This document shows positions 24,172 to 33,119 of a stretch of DNA of 35,351 bases, piece after piece. The stretch's first letter is position 1. The number at the start of each line of letters is the position of its first letter. The stretch is from DATJGF01 sp035495315 (GTDB lineage: Bacteria > Verrucomicrobiota > Verrucomicrobiia > Limisphaerales > UBA8199), in NCBI GenBank assembly GCA_035495315.1, contig DATJGF010000161.1, positions 1-35,351 on the forward strand. Reading direction: 5' to 3'. Made by a program: the position numbers and the translations under genes. The notes under the pieces are model-generated. The model made no database searches, was not told the origin of the DNA, and saw only the letters and a program-made list of their open reading frames with translations.

Positions 24172-25464
24172 ATGAGAGTGATTCGCTTTGGAGAGGCTGA
24201 TTTTCAGGCGCGCTTGCAGGAATTAACCGCGCCGTCCAGCCTTTTTGACCCCGAAATTGAAGCAAGGACCCGCGCGATTCTCGCAGATGTACGCCAGCGC
24301 GGCGATGCCGCTCTCATAGAACTTACCGAGCGATTCGACGGCCCAAAACTTACACCCGATCAACTCCCGGTCAGCCATGCCGAGTTGATGACTGCTTCGT
24401 TAAAGGCTGACGAGTCTCTGCGCGACGCGGTTAACGAAGCTGAAAAAAATATCGCTGCTTTCGCCAAAAAATCCTTAAGGCGAGCCTGGCAGACACGCAA
24501 TTCACACGGCGCACTGGTCGGCGAGAAGTTCGACCCGTTTCGTCGCGTTGGTGTCTATATTCCCGGGGGGACCGCGCCGCTGGTTTCCACTGCGTTAATG
24601 ACGGTGACGCTGGCCAGAGTTGCCGGTTGCCCGGAGATTGTCGTTTGCACGCCTTCGGGACGCGACGGCACCATCAACGCGGCGCTGCTCTTTGCCGCGC
24701 GTGTGGCCGGGGCGACCGAGGTGTATCGCGTCGGGGGAGCGCAGGCGATAGCTGCAATGGCGTATGGCACAAAAACGATTCGGCGCGTCCAAAAGATTTT
24801 CGGCCCGGGCAATGCGTATGTCGTCACGGCCAAGCGTTTGGTGGTCGGATACGTTGCAATCGACCTATTGCCAGGGCCAAGTGAATTACTGGTCCTGGCA
24901 GACGAAACCGCGCAGCCGAAATACATCGCGGCGGATTTGCTCGCGCAAGCCGAACATGGTTCGGGTCACGAACGGGTCTGGTTAATCACCACCTCTGGCG
25001 GATTGCTTAAGGCTGTGGAAAAAGAAGTCGCCCGCCAACTAGCCCGGCTTCCACGCCGTGAATTCATCCAGGCTTCCTTGAAAAATGCCTGGTTGATCCA
25101 GGTCCAAACAATGGACGAGGGAATTACTCTGGCAAATCAACTAGCCCCTGAACATTGCGAAATCCTGGCCCGTAACCCCCGCCGGTGGTCGGAAAAAATT
25201 ATGAATGCCGGAGCGATATTCCTGGGAGGCGACTCTCCAACTGTCCTCGGCGACTACGTCGCCGGTCCCAGTCACACCCTGCCGACCGGCGGCGCCGGTG
25301 CCTCATTTGCCGGTCTTACCGTAGACCAGTTCCAGCGCAGGACCAGTCTGGTCGAGTACAATCGTGCATCACTCAAAAGGGCATTGGGTCCAGTCACCAA
25401 ATTTGCGGAACTTGAGGGTTTGGAAGCGCACGGCAGGAGCGCCCAGTGCCGTTTTAAACAATAA
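24172..25464 (+). CDS. hisD: Histidinol dehydrogenase
   Basis: The 430-residue enzyme catalyses the last two NAD-dependent steps of histidine synthesis. Zinc ligands are Q259, H262 (LLAQAEHGSGHERV), D361 (VLGDYVAGPSHTLPTGG) and H420 (LEAHGRSAQ). The catalytic pair is E327-H328 (LAPEHCEIL). YIPGGTAPLVSTALM and GPGNAYV are also conserved. Length is normal. It stands alone, with no other his gene in the window. Its start at ATG 24172 has no clear ribosome site. The hairpin-array element lies 53 bases upstream. Confidence 0.97.
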   Translation: MRVIRFGEADFQARLQELTAPSSLFDPEIEARTRAILADVRQRGDAALIELTERFDGPKLTPDQLPVSHAELMTASLKADESLRDAVNEAEKNIAAFAKKSLRRAWQTRNSHGALVGEKFDPFRRVGVYIPGGTAPLVSTALMTVTLARVAGCPEIVVCTPSGRDGTINAALLFAARVAGATEVYRVGGAQAIAAMAYGTKTIRRVQKIFGPGNAYVVTAKRLVVGYVAIDLLPGPSELLVLADETAQPKYIAADLLAQAEHGSGHERVWLITTSGGLLKAVEKEVARQLARLPRREFIQASLKNAWLIQVQTMDEGITLANQLAPEHCEILARNPRRWSEKIMNAGAIFLGGDSPTVLGDYVAGPSHTLPTGGAGASFAGLTVDQFQRRTSLVEYNRASLKRALGPVTKFAELEGLEAHGRSAQCRFKQ

Positions 25465-25575
25465 ACCAGGACGTAACTCGCTGGATTCTAATATTTGGAA
25501 CATTCCTCGATAACCAAGCCCACAGCGCGTCTCACTTGACCCGCATCCCCGGGCCGATTATTAACACTACTGGCT

Positions 25576-25917
25576 ATGCCGACATACGAATACATCTGCG
25601 AAAAATGCGGTCATCAATTTGAACAGATCCAACCTATTTCTGCCAAACCTCTCGAGGTTTGCTCGAAAGAAGTTTGCGCGCAGAAACGATGGGGCAAAGG
25701 CCGCGTCAAACGCGCTATCAGTGGCGGCGCCGGCGTCATCTTCAAGGGAAGCGGCTTTTACATCACTGATTACCGCAGTGAAAAGTACAGGGAGGCCGCC
25801 AAAAAGGATTCCGCTCCTGCCAGCACCGATGCCAAATCGACTCCGGCAAAGGATAGTAAACCGGCAGCCACCAAACCCGAAGCCAGTGCCAGCAAATCCT
25901 CCGCAACAAAGACTTGA
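25576..25917 (+). CDS. FmdB-family zinc-ribbon protein
   Basis: The 113-residue protein begins MPTYEYICEKCGHQFE, the standard start of the FmdB putative regulatory family. Cysteines sit at 8, 11, 29 and 34, so the second pair is CX4C rather than the usual CX2C. GGAGVIFKGSGFYITDYR follows, typical of the family. The C-terminal 40 residues are a low-complexity Lys/Ala/Ser/Pro tail. Its role is uncertain. The next gene's first possible TTG start is 58 bases after the stop. Confidence 0.93.
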   Translation: MPTYEYICEKCGHQFEQIQPISAKPLEVCSKEVCAQKRWGKGRVKRAISGGAGVIFKGSGFYITDYRSEKYREAAKKDSAPASTDAKSTPAKDSKPAATKPEASASKSSATKT

Positions 25918-25975
25918 AAAGGTCTGGGCAGGCAGGCTCCCGTCGATTGCTTCTGTAGCGGGCCGCGGAGTTGCC

Positions 25976-27343
25976 TTGTCGGCGCTAAAATGCGGGCTGC
26001 TACTCCTCGCCTTTGTTCAGACGGTTTTTTCCCAAGGCCTTCCTGCCGGAACGTTTCGCACTAAAAGCGCCTCGGCCCAGTTTACGATTTGCGCGTTGCC
26101 GTCAGCCACGCCCGCCTCCTGGATCAGCAATTTCGAAACAAACCAGGATTATGCCCGCCTGGTAGGAACACTGCTGCCAGTCTCCTGCGAAAGAATTAAG
26201 CAACTGCTCTGGCGTCAATTGGGCGAGAGCGGCCCATGGCGGGGAAGAATATTTGTGGTCCTGGCACCGGCGGCCTCCCCGGATCAGGTCATCACCATTA
26301 CTTCGGACCAGTTCCGCGATGCGTGGCAATATCGTGTGGAACTGCCCGATTTCGTCGAGCGCTCACGCTATGTCCGTGCCATCGTGCAGGTCTTGTTGCT
26401 GGAACTGGCCAATCGCACCGCCGCCGGCCACTCGGCTGAGATCCCACCTTGGCTGCTCGAAGGCCTCGCCCAGCAGTTGTTAATCTCCAGCAGCAAGGAC
26501 GAAATCATCCTGCCACCACCGCGAGCTGCGTCCGATAACCAACGACCCGCTTCAACCTATACCTACGTTAACGCGCGATTTGAGAACCCGCTTCGCCAGG
26601 CTCACAAAGAATTGACCATAATCACCCCGCTTAGTTTTCAGGAATTGAGTTGGCCGGGACCGGACCAACTCGATGGACCGGCCAATGGGTTGTACCGGGA
26701 CAGTGCGCAATTATTCGTCGCCCGGCTCATGACGTTGAAGAATGGACGCAGCTGCCTCCATCAGATGATCGGCGAACTGGCACAAAACTACAATTGGCAG
26801 TTCGCCTTCCTCCGCGCCTTTAATTCCTATTTTCCCCGTCCCCTCGACGTCGAAAAATGGTGGGCACTACAGGTGGTGCATTTTACCGGACGCGACCTGA
26901 CTCAAAGTTGGCCCCCCGAAGAGAGCTGGAAAAGATTGGACGATATAGTCCGCTCGCAAATCCAGGTGCGGGTTAGCACTAACGAACTGCCACTGCGGAC
27001 CACTGTCTCCTTGCAGACCATAATTCAGGAATGGGAACCGGAGCGACAAATAGCCGCGCTAGAGGACAAGATGCGCGAATTGGAACTGCTTCAATCGCGC
27101 AGTGCGCCGATCTTGGTGCCCTTAATCCGCGAATATAATCGGGTGCTCTCCGCATACCTGCAGAACCGCAGCGCACGGTCTGCCAAGAAAGCTGTGCCAC
27201 GGCATCTCGTTCAGCAAACCCTGCAGGAACTGAATGCATTGGACCTGCAGCGCGTCTCGGTCAAACCGGCCACGCCTTCCAAGCCGGCTCAGCCGCCCGC
27301 GGAGGCGTCCCTCACCTCGAGCCCGGCGCCACCCGGGCTGTAA
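25976..27343 (+). CDS. Secreted protein resembling a gluzincin peptidase but lacking the zinc His residues
   Basis: The frame is open from 25619, but the first part overlaps fmdB in another frame. TTG 25976 gives 455 residues and a clean signal peptide (LLLLAFVQTVFSQG), with GGAG at 25967-25970 as ribosome site. The middle resembles a peptidase-MA (gluzincin) layout: a helix VLLLELANRT (139-148) where HExxH is expected, then PPWLLEGLAQQ (157-167), the usual Glu-containing helix. The two His residues are Leu and Asn, and only the Glu is kept. The C-terminal 200 residues are helical and then Pro-rich. It is likely exported and not catalytic. A different name is possible. Confidence 0.72.
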   Translation: MSALKCGLLLLAFVQTVFSQGLPAGTFRTKSASAQFTICALPSATPASWISNFETNQDYARLVGTLLPVSCERIKQLLWRQLGESGPWRGRIFVVLAPAASPDQVITITSDQFRDAWQYRVELPDFVERSRYVRAIVQVLLLELANRTAAGHSAEIPPWLLEGLAQQLLISSSKDEIILPPPRAASDNQRPASTYTYVNARFENPLRQAHKELTIITPLSFQELSWPGPDQLDGPANGLYRDSAQLFVARLMTLKNGRSCLHQMIGELAQNYNWQFAFLRAFNSYFPRPLDVEKWWALQVVHFTGRDLTQSWPPEESWKRLDDIVRSQIQVRVSTNELPLRTTVSLQTIIQEWEPERQIAALEDKMRELELLQSRSAPILVPLIREYNRVLSAYLQNRSARSAKKAVPRHLVQQTLQELNALDLQRVSVKPATPSKPAQPPAEASLTSSPAPPGL

Positions 27344-27560
27344 GCCAGCGAGTCTTCAATTCACGCACGAGAGCCCGGGAGGATGGGATTTGAACTGCCG
27401 GGCGTTGCCGTAGCGCGAGCGTTTCAAGGGCGTTTCAATCACGTCCCAACACGGGCTTGACCTTTTGATGATTCAAGGCACATTACCCGGCTCGGTTCGC
27501 TAGGGTGCTTTGTCCTGTTTGCCGCATCCCTTTTGCGAATCGCAGCTTTCGAAGAACTGA

Positions 27561-29399
27561 ATGCAGCATATACGTAACATCGCCATTATTGCCCACGTCG
27601 ATCACGGCAAGACCACGCTGGTGGATTGCCTGCTCAAGCAGTCGGGCACCTTTCGCGCCAACCAGGCCATCGCCACCGAAGAACGGATCATGGATTCAAT
27701 GGATTTGGAGCGCGAAAAGGGAATCACCATCAAGGCTAAGAACGCCGCATTCAAGTATAAGGATTACCACGTCAATATTGTTGACACGCCAGGTCACGCG
27801 GATTTCGGCGGCGAAGTGGAACGGATCATGAATATGATCGACGGTGTGTTGCTGGTGGTCGATGCCGCCGACGGTCCGCAGGCCCAAACTCGTTTTGTGC
27901 TCCGCAAGGCCCTCGAAGCCGGCGCCAAACCCATCGTCGTCATCAACAAGGTCGACCGTGACAATGCCGACCCACACAAGGTGCTCGATGCCGTCTGGGA
28001 TTTGTTCGTCTCGCTGCATGCAACCGACGAGCAAATGGATTTTCCAGTCATTTATGCCAGCGCCAAGGACGGTTACGCAAAAGTTGATCTAAAGCATGTC
28101 AGCGGCACGATGGAGCCGCTGTTCGACGCCATCATTAAGTACATTCCGCCTCCCCGTGCCCATGCCGGCGAAGGCTTCAAGCTGCTTGTCGCCAACCTTG
28201 ATTATTCGGATTACCTGGGCCGTATCGCCTTTGGCAAAATCTACAGTGGCAAAGTCAAAGTCGGCGACACCGCCGTCTGCATTCACGGTGACGGCCGCAA
28301 GACCAATGCTAAAATCACTGCCATTTTTCATTTCGAAGGCCTTAAGCGGATTGAGATCCAGGAAGCCCACGCCGGCGATGTCGTCGGCTTAACCGGTTTC
28401 GAGGATGTGTTCATCGGTGAGACCATTACCGATTCGGAGGAGCGCGCACCGCTGCCTTTCGTGCCGATTGATCCGCCCACTATTCAAATGCAATTCGCCG
28501 TCAATGATGGGCCGCTGGCCGGCATTGACGGTCAGCTCGTTACCGCGCGACATATCTGGGAGCGCCTCGTTAAAGAAGTCCGTACCAACGTCGCGCTTCG
28601 CATCGAACAGACGGAAGCGCCGAACATCTTTAATGTCAGCGGCCGTGGCGAGATGCAGATTGCCATCCTGGTCGAGCAGATGCGGCGCGAGGGCTACGAA
28701 GTCCTCGTCTCACGGCCCGAGGTCATTTATCGCAAAGATAAAAACGGAAATCTTCTCGAGCCCATTGAAAGGATGTTTCTGGAAATCCCCAAGGAAGCGA
28801 TGGGCGCCGTGATGGAGAATCTGGCCGGCCGCAAGGCCGAAATAACCAACATGAATCACCATGGCAATGACGTCAGCATCGAGGCCCTGGTCCCCACCCG
28901 CGGTTTGATTGGCTTTGAAACCGACCTCGTTAACCAGACCCGCGGACTCGGCGTCATGAGTCATCTCTTCCATGAGTACGGCCCTGACCGCGGTGAAATC
29001 GCCGCGCGCAAGAACGGGTCGCTGGTCAGCATGGAAAGTGGCGAGGCCATGGCCTATGCCTTGAACATGATCCAGGAACGTGGACGCCTGATGGTCGAAC
29101 CCGGCGACCAGATTTACGCCGGAATGATCGTTGGCGAAAACGCGCGCGAAAACGATATCCCGGTAAACCCATGCAAGGCTAAAAAGCTGACCAACATGCG
29201 CTCGCAAGGCGAAGGCAAGGGCATCCAGCTTAATCCGCCGCTCAAAATGTCCCTCGAAAGGGCCCTCGAGTACATCGGGCCGGATGAGTATGTCGAAGCG
29301 ACGCCCAAGAATCTGCGGTTGCGAAAGAAGTTGCTCGATGAGACCCAGCGCAAACGCGCCGCCCAAACTAGAGCCGCCAGGGTCGTCGCGGCGGCATAA
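27561..29399 (+). CDS. typA: Ribosome-associated translational GTPase TypA/BipA
   Basis: The 612-residue protein has the GTPase motifs AHVDHGKTT (11-19), DTPGH (75-79) and NKVD (129-132), and ASAKDG as G5. TypA-specific C-terminal segments are present, including MNHHGNDVSIEALVPTRGL and KKLTNMRSQGEGK. TypA/BipA is an EF-G-like factor used in ribosome assembly and stress responses. The length is normal for the family. The 217 bases upstream contain a weak TTGACC at 27457-27462 but no convincing promoter. The start ATG 27561 follows GAAGAA at a usable distance. Confidence 0.97.
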   Translation: MQHIRNIAIIAHVDHGKTTLVDCLLKQSGTFRANQAIATEERIMDSMDLEREKGITIKAKNAAFKYKDYHVNIVDTPGHADFGGEVERIMNMIDGVLLVVDAADGPQAQTRFVLRKALEAGAKPIVVINKVDRDNADPHKVLDAVWDLFVSLHATDEQMDFPVIYASAKDGYAKVDLKHVSGTMEPLFDAIIKYIPPPRAHAGEGFKLLVANLDYSDYLGRIAFGKIYSGKVKVGDTAVCIHGDGRKTNAKITAIFHFEGLKRIEIQEAHAGDVVGLTGFEDVFIGETITDSEERAPLPFVPIDPPTIQMQFAVNDGPLAGIDGQLVTARHIWERLVKEVRTNVALRIEQTEAPNIFNVSGRGEMQIAILVEQMRREGYEVLVSRPEVIYRKDKNGNLLEPIERMFLEIPKEAMGAVMENLAGRKAEITNMNHHGNDVSIEALVPTRGLIGFETDLVNQTRGLGVMSHLFHEYGPDRGEIAARKNGSLVSMESGEAMAYALNMIQERGRLMVEPGDQIYAGMIVGENARENDIPVNPCKAKKLTNMRSQGEGKGIQLNPPLKMSLERALEYIGPDEYVEATPKNLRLRKKLLDETQRKRAAQTRAARVVAAA

Positions 29400-29461
29400 A
29401 GTGAGCCTCCTGGCTCCAAAGAATCATTGACGTAAAATATACGGGGAGTTAGCCTAAAGTA

Positions 29462-29737
29462 ATGGCGAATGTGAGTAAAAAAAAGAAGGGCCGCGCCGCT
29501 TTGATGCTGGGACTCGGCTTTGACAGCGATGGTCATAAGCGAGTGACCACCGGCCCCAACTTCGTTCTTTTGGGTGGTACCAAAGAAACTCACGAGGTCA
29601 TGACCGAAAAGGCGATTCGTATTAACGAAAAGCTCGCATCTAAAGGGAAAAAATTGGAGGAGATATCAGGCGAAGAATTTGATGATATCGCCCATTCCGT
29701 AGGGCTGCAACGCGAAGGCCAAAATAAGGAGCGGTAA
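29462..29737 (+). CDS. Conserved-looking hypothetical protein, 91 residues
   Basis: It opens with MANVSKKKKGRAALMLGLGF, then TTGPNFVLLGGTKETHEVMTEKAIRINEKL, quoted here as two parts, and ends with a Glu/Asp-rich helix and a basic tail. It has no signal peptide and no Cys. I do not recognise a family. The reading frame, composition and position between typA and the nuo genes argue that it is a real gene. GGGGAG is about 13 bases upstream of the ATG, a little far for a ribosome site. Confidence 0.65.
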   Translation: MANVSKKKKGRAALMLGLGFDSDGHKRVTTGPNFVLLGGTKETHEVMTEKAIRINEKLASKGKKLEEISGEEFDDIAHSVGLQREGQNKER

Positions 29738-29812
29738 CGGGCCCCGCCGTCCCCTCGTAGTTTCCTAACCCCGTCTTCACCCTCGCGGAGATTACTCCGA
29801 ACGGTGGCTTCC

Positions 29813-29841
29813 TTGACGGCTTTTGGCTCGACGAGTACGCT
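29813..29841 (+). promoter_or_regulatory. Candidate promoter of the nuo run
   Basis: TTGACG (29813-29818) is followed after 17 bases by TACGCT (29836-29841), about 30 bases before the nuoA ATG. The -35 is good and the -10 poor. Read by eye. Confidence 0.3.
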
Positions 29842-29871
29842 GGCTTATGCTGGACTTAATGAAAGCAAATA

Positions 29872-30249
29872 ATGTCGACTGAAAGCCATCCTTACTTATT
29901 CATCGTCCTTCTCATGCTCGGCGCCGCCGGTTTTGCCTTAGTCCCACTGGCGCTCGCGTGGCTCTGGGCAAAGCTGTTTTCCCCGCCCAAACCCGGCAAG
30001 GACAAGAACGCAATTTATGAATGCGGCTTGGAGTCCAAAGGCGATGCCTGGCTGAAATTTGGTTCAGAGTATTACCTCTATGCGATAGTCTTTTTGATTT
30101 TTGACGTTGAAACGGTCTTCCTGCTGCCCTTTGCGGTCTCCTTCGGCGGGCTTCCCGTAGGTGCTTTCGTCGGCATGATCGTCTTTCTGCTGTTATTAGC
30201 CGAGGGTTTGGTGTGGGCCTGGCGGAAAGGCGTGCTGAGCTGGAGATAA
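29872..30249 (+). CDS. nuoA: NADH-quinone oxidoreductase subunit A
   Basis: The 125-residue membrane protein has three hydrophobic helices and the NuoA signature YECGLESKG followed by FGSEYYLYAIVFLIFDVETVFL. It is the small membrane subunit near the quinone channel of complex I. The gene is the first of a run with nuoB, nuoC, a small ORF, nuoD and nuoI. The order A-B-C-D is typical; the distance to nuoB is 7 bases, so the two are tightly co-transcribed. Confidence 0.96.
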   Translation: MSTESHPYLFIVLLMLGAAGFALVPLALAWLWAKLFSPPKPGKDKNAIYECGLESKGDAWLKFGSEYYLYAIVFLIFDVETVFLLPFAVSFGGLPVGAFVGMIVFLLLLAEGLVWAWRKGVLSWR

Positions 30250-30256
30250 TCCCGGT

Positions 30257-30874
30257 ATGGACGAAGGTTTGCGCAGCGAGTTAAGCAAGCAAGGGATCTT
30301 CACGACGACCCTGGAAGACCTCTACAACTGGGGGCGAAAGAATTCCTTGTGGCCGCTCGGGTTTGGCCTCGCTTGCTGCGCGATTGAAATGATTGCCACC
30401 TCGATGGCCCGATATGACCTTGCCAGGTTCGGCGCCGAGGTATTCCGGCCTTCACCGCGCCAGGCAGACCTGATGATTGTCGCCGGAACTGTCACCAAAA
30501 AAATGGCGCCGCAGGTAGTCCGCCTCTACAACCAGATGCCCGAACCGAAGTACGTCATCGCGATGGGTGCCTGCGCCATTTCGGGCGGGCCATTTAAACA
30601 AGGCTACAATGTCTTGAAAGGGATCGACCGGTACATCCCGGTGGATGTCCATATTCCCGGCTGTCCCCCACGCCCCGAGGCTTTGCTGCACGCGTTGATG
30701 ACCCTGCAGGCCAAAATCCAGGAACAAGCCTTGACCGGAACCGACCGCCCGCGCCACCTCGACGCCGACGCACCCGCTCATTATCCTGTTCCGTCGCACG
30801 GAGAGCACGATTTGGTGCCGACGAGCAACCCTGCGGTTTGGCAGCCCCCTGCTGTTAAATTGGAAGCGAGCTGA
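30257..30874 (+). CDS. nuoB: NADH-quinone oxidoreductase subunit B
   Basis: The 205-residue protein carries the N2 iron-sulfur cluster ligands C40, C41 (GLACCAIEM), C106 (GACAISGG) and C136 (PGCPPRPE). The core (to about residue 155) has normal family length. The C-terminal 50 residues are extra, rich in His and Pro. NuoB passes electrons to quinone next to NuoD. A GGAG ribosome site at 30242-30245 overlaps the end of nuoA. Confidence 0.97.
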   Translation: MDEGLRSELSKQGIFTTTLEDLYNWGRKNSLWPLGFGLACCAIEMIATSMARYDLARFGAEVFRPSPRQADLMIVAGTVTKKMAPQVVRLYNQMPEPKYVIAMGACAISGGPFKQGYNVLKGIDRYIPVDVHIPGCPPRPEALLHALMTLQAKIQEQALTGTDRPRHLDADAPAHYPVPSHGEHDLVPTSNPAVWQPPAVKLEAS

Positions 30875-30900
30875 AACACATCCGGAAAGGGAATCTGTTC

Positions 30901-30958
30901 AAATCCGAAGACCCAAAAACCGAAGTCCGAACGAATTTCGAAATCCGAAACCCGAAAC
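30901..30958. repeat. Degenerate CCGAA-type short tandem repeats
   Basis: Units such as AAATCCGAAG, ACCGAAGTCCG, AAATCCGAAA and CCCGAAAC repeat irregularly between nuoB and nuoC. The block is a degenerate short-period array. It adds untranslated distance inside the run and may be a dispersed repeat. Confidence 0.55.
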
Positions 30959-30976
30959 AAGCAGACCGCGCTGAAA

Positions 30977-31600
30977 GTGGAAATACTCCAACAGATTAAG
31001 ACTCGCCTCGAAAACGCGATTAATGGCGTGCACCTGGAGATCATTCCGAACGGGAGTCCGTCGGGACAATTGTCGCTGCTTATCGATGCACCACATGCGG
31101 TTCAGGTGGCGAAATTCCTGCGGGATGATCCGCTGTTGCGCCTGGACTATGCCTCCAACGTTACTGGGATCGATTGGCCGGATACTGTCACCAAGGAGGT
31201 GGTGAAGACCAAGCAGATCATCGAGGGCGTGGAACGCGAAATTGCCGAAACCATTGAAAAAAAGAGACCGGGTTACCTGGAAGCGGTCTACCACCTCTAT
31301 TCAATGGAATTGAAACACGGCCCAGTCATTTTGCGCCTGCGAAGTGGCAACCGGTCCGAACAGAACCATTTGCCCTCGCTGACCCCGGTCTGGCGGGGAG
31401 CGGAATTTCAGGAACGCGAGATCTATGATTTGTATGGAATCATCTTCGACGGTCATCCCGATCTCCGCCGCATCCTGATGTGGGAAGGTTTTAAAGATCA
31501 CCCAATGCGGAAGGACTACGTCGAGCCTGACGATTACGAATACGAGCCGACAGCTCACGACGAGGTGCTCGAAAAGGCCAAACGGCATGCCGCCCCCTGA
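30977..31600 (+). CDS. nuoC: NADH-quinone oxidoreductase subunit C
   Basis: The 207-residue protein starts with GTG at 30977 and ends shortly after PMRKDYVEPDDYEYEP. Family segments are VYHLYSMELKHGPVILRLR, then WRGAEFQEREIYDLYGIIFDGHPDLRRILM, quoted in two parts (WRGAEFQEREIYDLYG and HPDLRRILMWEGFKDHP). It is a peripheral-arm subunit beside NuoD. A Lys/Glu-rich stretch (TKEVVKTKQIIEGVEREIAE) before the core looks like an insertion. nuoC and nuoD are separate genes here, not fused. Confidence 0.95.
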   Translation: MEILQQIKTRLENAINGVHLEIIPNGSPSGQLSLLIDAPHAVQVAKFLRDDPLLRLDYASNVTGIDWPDTVTKEVVKTKQIIEGVEREIAETIEKKRPGYLEAVYHLYSMELKHGPVILRLRSGNRSEQNHLPSLTPVWRGAEFQEREIYDLYGIIFDGHPDLRRILMWEGFKDHPMRKDYVEPDDYEYEPTAHDEVLEKAKRHAAP

Positions 31601-31645
31601 CGAGGTATACGCATTGACAGTGGAAGCCTGGTAAGAAACATTTTA

Positions 31646-31864
31646 GTGATAACTAAGGAAGAACTTAAGACGAGATTGCAGGCGCATCCATTCCAGCCGT
31701 TCAAAGTGCAGATTGCAGGTGACGGCGAATATGATGTCACCTCTGGCGATCACGTCAGCTTACATCCAAACGGCAGGCTTTTGTTTGTTCATCTCGACTC
31801 CGATGGCACTGCGATCAGTGATGTGCCACTGATCAGTTCGATCCACGTTAAGGAGACAGTCTGA
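31646..31864 (+). CDS. Small PFxPF-type hypothetical protein
   Basis: The 72-residue protein starts with GTG at 31646, and its stop is 4 bases before the nuoD ATG. It contains HPFQPFKVQIAGDGEYDV and a C-terminal ISSIHVK. This pattern, a short protein opening with a helix, then PFxPF and beta-strand residues on a conserved G-x-Y-x-V, is one I recognise as frequent in Planctomycetes and Verrucomicrobia. No function is known to me. It has no metal-binding Cys. Its place between nuoC and nuoD may be incidental. Confidence 0.72.
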   Translation: MITKEELKTRLQAHPFQPFKVQIAGDGEYDVTSGDHVSLHPNGRLLFVHLDSDGTAISDVPLISSIHVKETV

Positions 31865-31868
31865 ACGC

Positions 31869-33071
31869 ATGAAAGACGGACCGGCTCCCCCTTTGACTCC
31901 CGCCCTCGATGCGGTTTTACCCCCGCAGAATTATGAGATCCTGCCGAAGGTTTCAGTCAACGGCGAGAGTGACGGCGATTTGCTCGAGATCTCGATGGGG
32001 CCCCAGCATCCTTCGACGCACGGTGTGTTCCGCATGGATGTAGTGCTGGATGGCGAGCGCGTCGTGAAGCTCAAGCCGATTTTCGGCTACCTGCACCGCA
32101 ATCACGAAAAGATCGCTGAGGGAACCACGTACCTGGCGTCAATTCCTTATACCGACCGGCTTGATTACTTTTGCTCGCTCACCAACAATTGGGCGTATGC
32201 GCTGGCGGTCGAAAAGCTGGCCGGTTTGCAGGTGCCCGAACGCGCCGAATACATCCGCGTGATTACCGCGGAATTGACTCGACTCCAAAACCACACCTGC
32301 CTGGCTGGGTTCCTATTGCAGGACATGGGCGCTTCCGGCACGCCGCTCATGTATGCGTTCCGCGAACGGGAACGCATTCTCGATTTGTTCGAGTCATTAA
32401 CCGGCGCAAGGATGATGTGCAACTATATGCGCTTCGGCGGCTGCCGTTGCGATTTGCCGGCCGGCTGGCTAGAGCAAGCCACCGCAGTCGTCGAGGAATT
32501 CCCCCGCTTTCTGGACGAATTTGAGGCGCTGCTCACCGAAAACGAGATCCTGATGTCGCGCACCCAAGGCGTCGGTGTGTTGCCGCGAGCACTCGCTGTC
32601 AACGCCAGCATCACGGGGCCGATGCTGCGCGCCGCTGGCGTTAATTATGACCTGCGGAAGGTAGATAAATATGGGATTTACGACCGTTTCCAGTTCCGCG
32701 TTCCCTTGGGAGAGCATGGTGATGTGTACGATCGCTACATGATCCGGGTCCTGGAGATGCGTGAATCGCTAAAGATTCTGCAACCCGCCCTCCGCGACAT
32801 CCCGGCGGGACCAATCATAGATCCCAAAGCGAAGTTGCGCGGTTTCCGTCCCAAACCAGGCGAGGCTTATGGGCGCATCGAAGCGCCCAAAGGAGAACTT
32901 GGCTTTTACTTGATCAGCGACGGATCACCCAATCCTTATCGCTACCGCGTTCGCCCACCGAGCTTAATTAATCTCACTATTCTGGAAGACATGTGTCTGG
33001 GACAGCAAGTCGCCGATGTGGTAATCATCCTCGGCAGCGTCGATATCGTCCTCGGCGAGGTGGATCGATGA
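31869..33071 (+). CDS. nuoD: NADH-quinone oxidoreductase subunit D
   Basis: The 400-residue protein has the NuoD signature MGPQHPSTHGVFR, GYLHRNHEKIAEG, the DRLDY loop, and a C-terminal VYDRYMIRVLEMRESLKI. It ends with the ILGSVDIVLGEVDR segment typical of the family. NuoD forms the quinone cavity with NuoB. It starts 4 bases after the small ORF, so the two are likely translated from one mRNA. Length is normal. Confidence 0.97.
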   Translation: MKDGPAPPLTPALDAVLPPQNYEILPKVSVNGESDGDLLEISMGPQHPSTHGVFRMDVVLDGERVVKLKPIFGYLHRNHEKIAEGTTYLASIPYTDRLDYFCSLTNNWAYALAVEKLAGLQVPERAEYIRVITAELTRLQNHTCLAGFLLQDMGASGTPLMYAFRERERILDLFESLTGARMMCNYMRFGGCRCDLPAGWLEQATAVVEEFPRFLDEFEALLTENEILMSRTQGVGVLPRALAVNASITGPMLRAAGVNYDLRKVDKYGIYDRFQFRVPLGEHGDVYDRYMIRVLEMRESLKILQPALRDIPAGPIIDPKAKLRGFRPKPGEAYGRIEAPKGELGFYLISDGSPNPYRYRVRPPSLINLTILEDMCLGQQVADVVIILGSVDIVLGEVDR

Positions 33072-33119
33072 AAATCCCCCACTTTTGAACTACCGTTAGG
33101 TTCGTGGCACTAAGATAAT

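Noticed and set aside
24555..24926. Open frame on the complement within hisD
   Set aside because: Antisense shadow of hisD with no ribosome site or recognisable domain.
27370..27405. tRNA-like T-arm sequence on the complement (GTTCAAATCC) upstream of typA
   Set aside because: The flanking bases do not pair into a T stem, there is no CCA and no acceptor partner.
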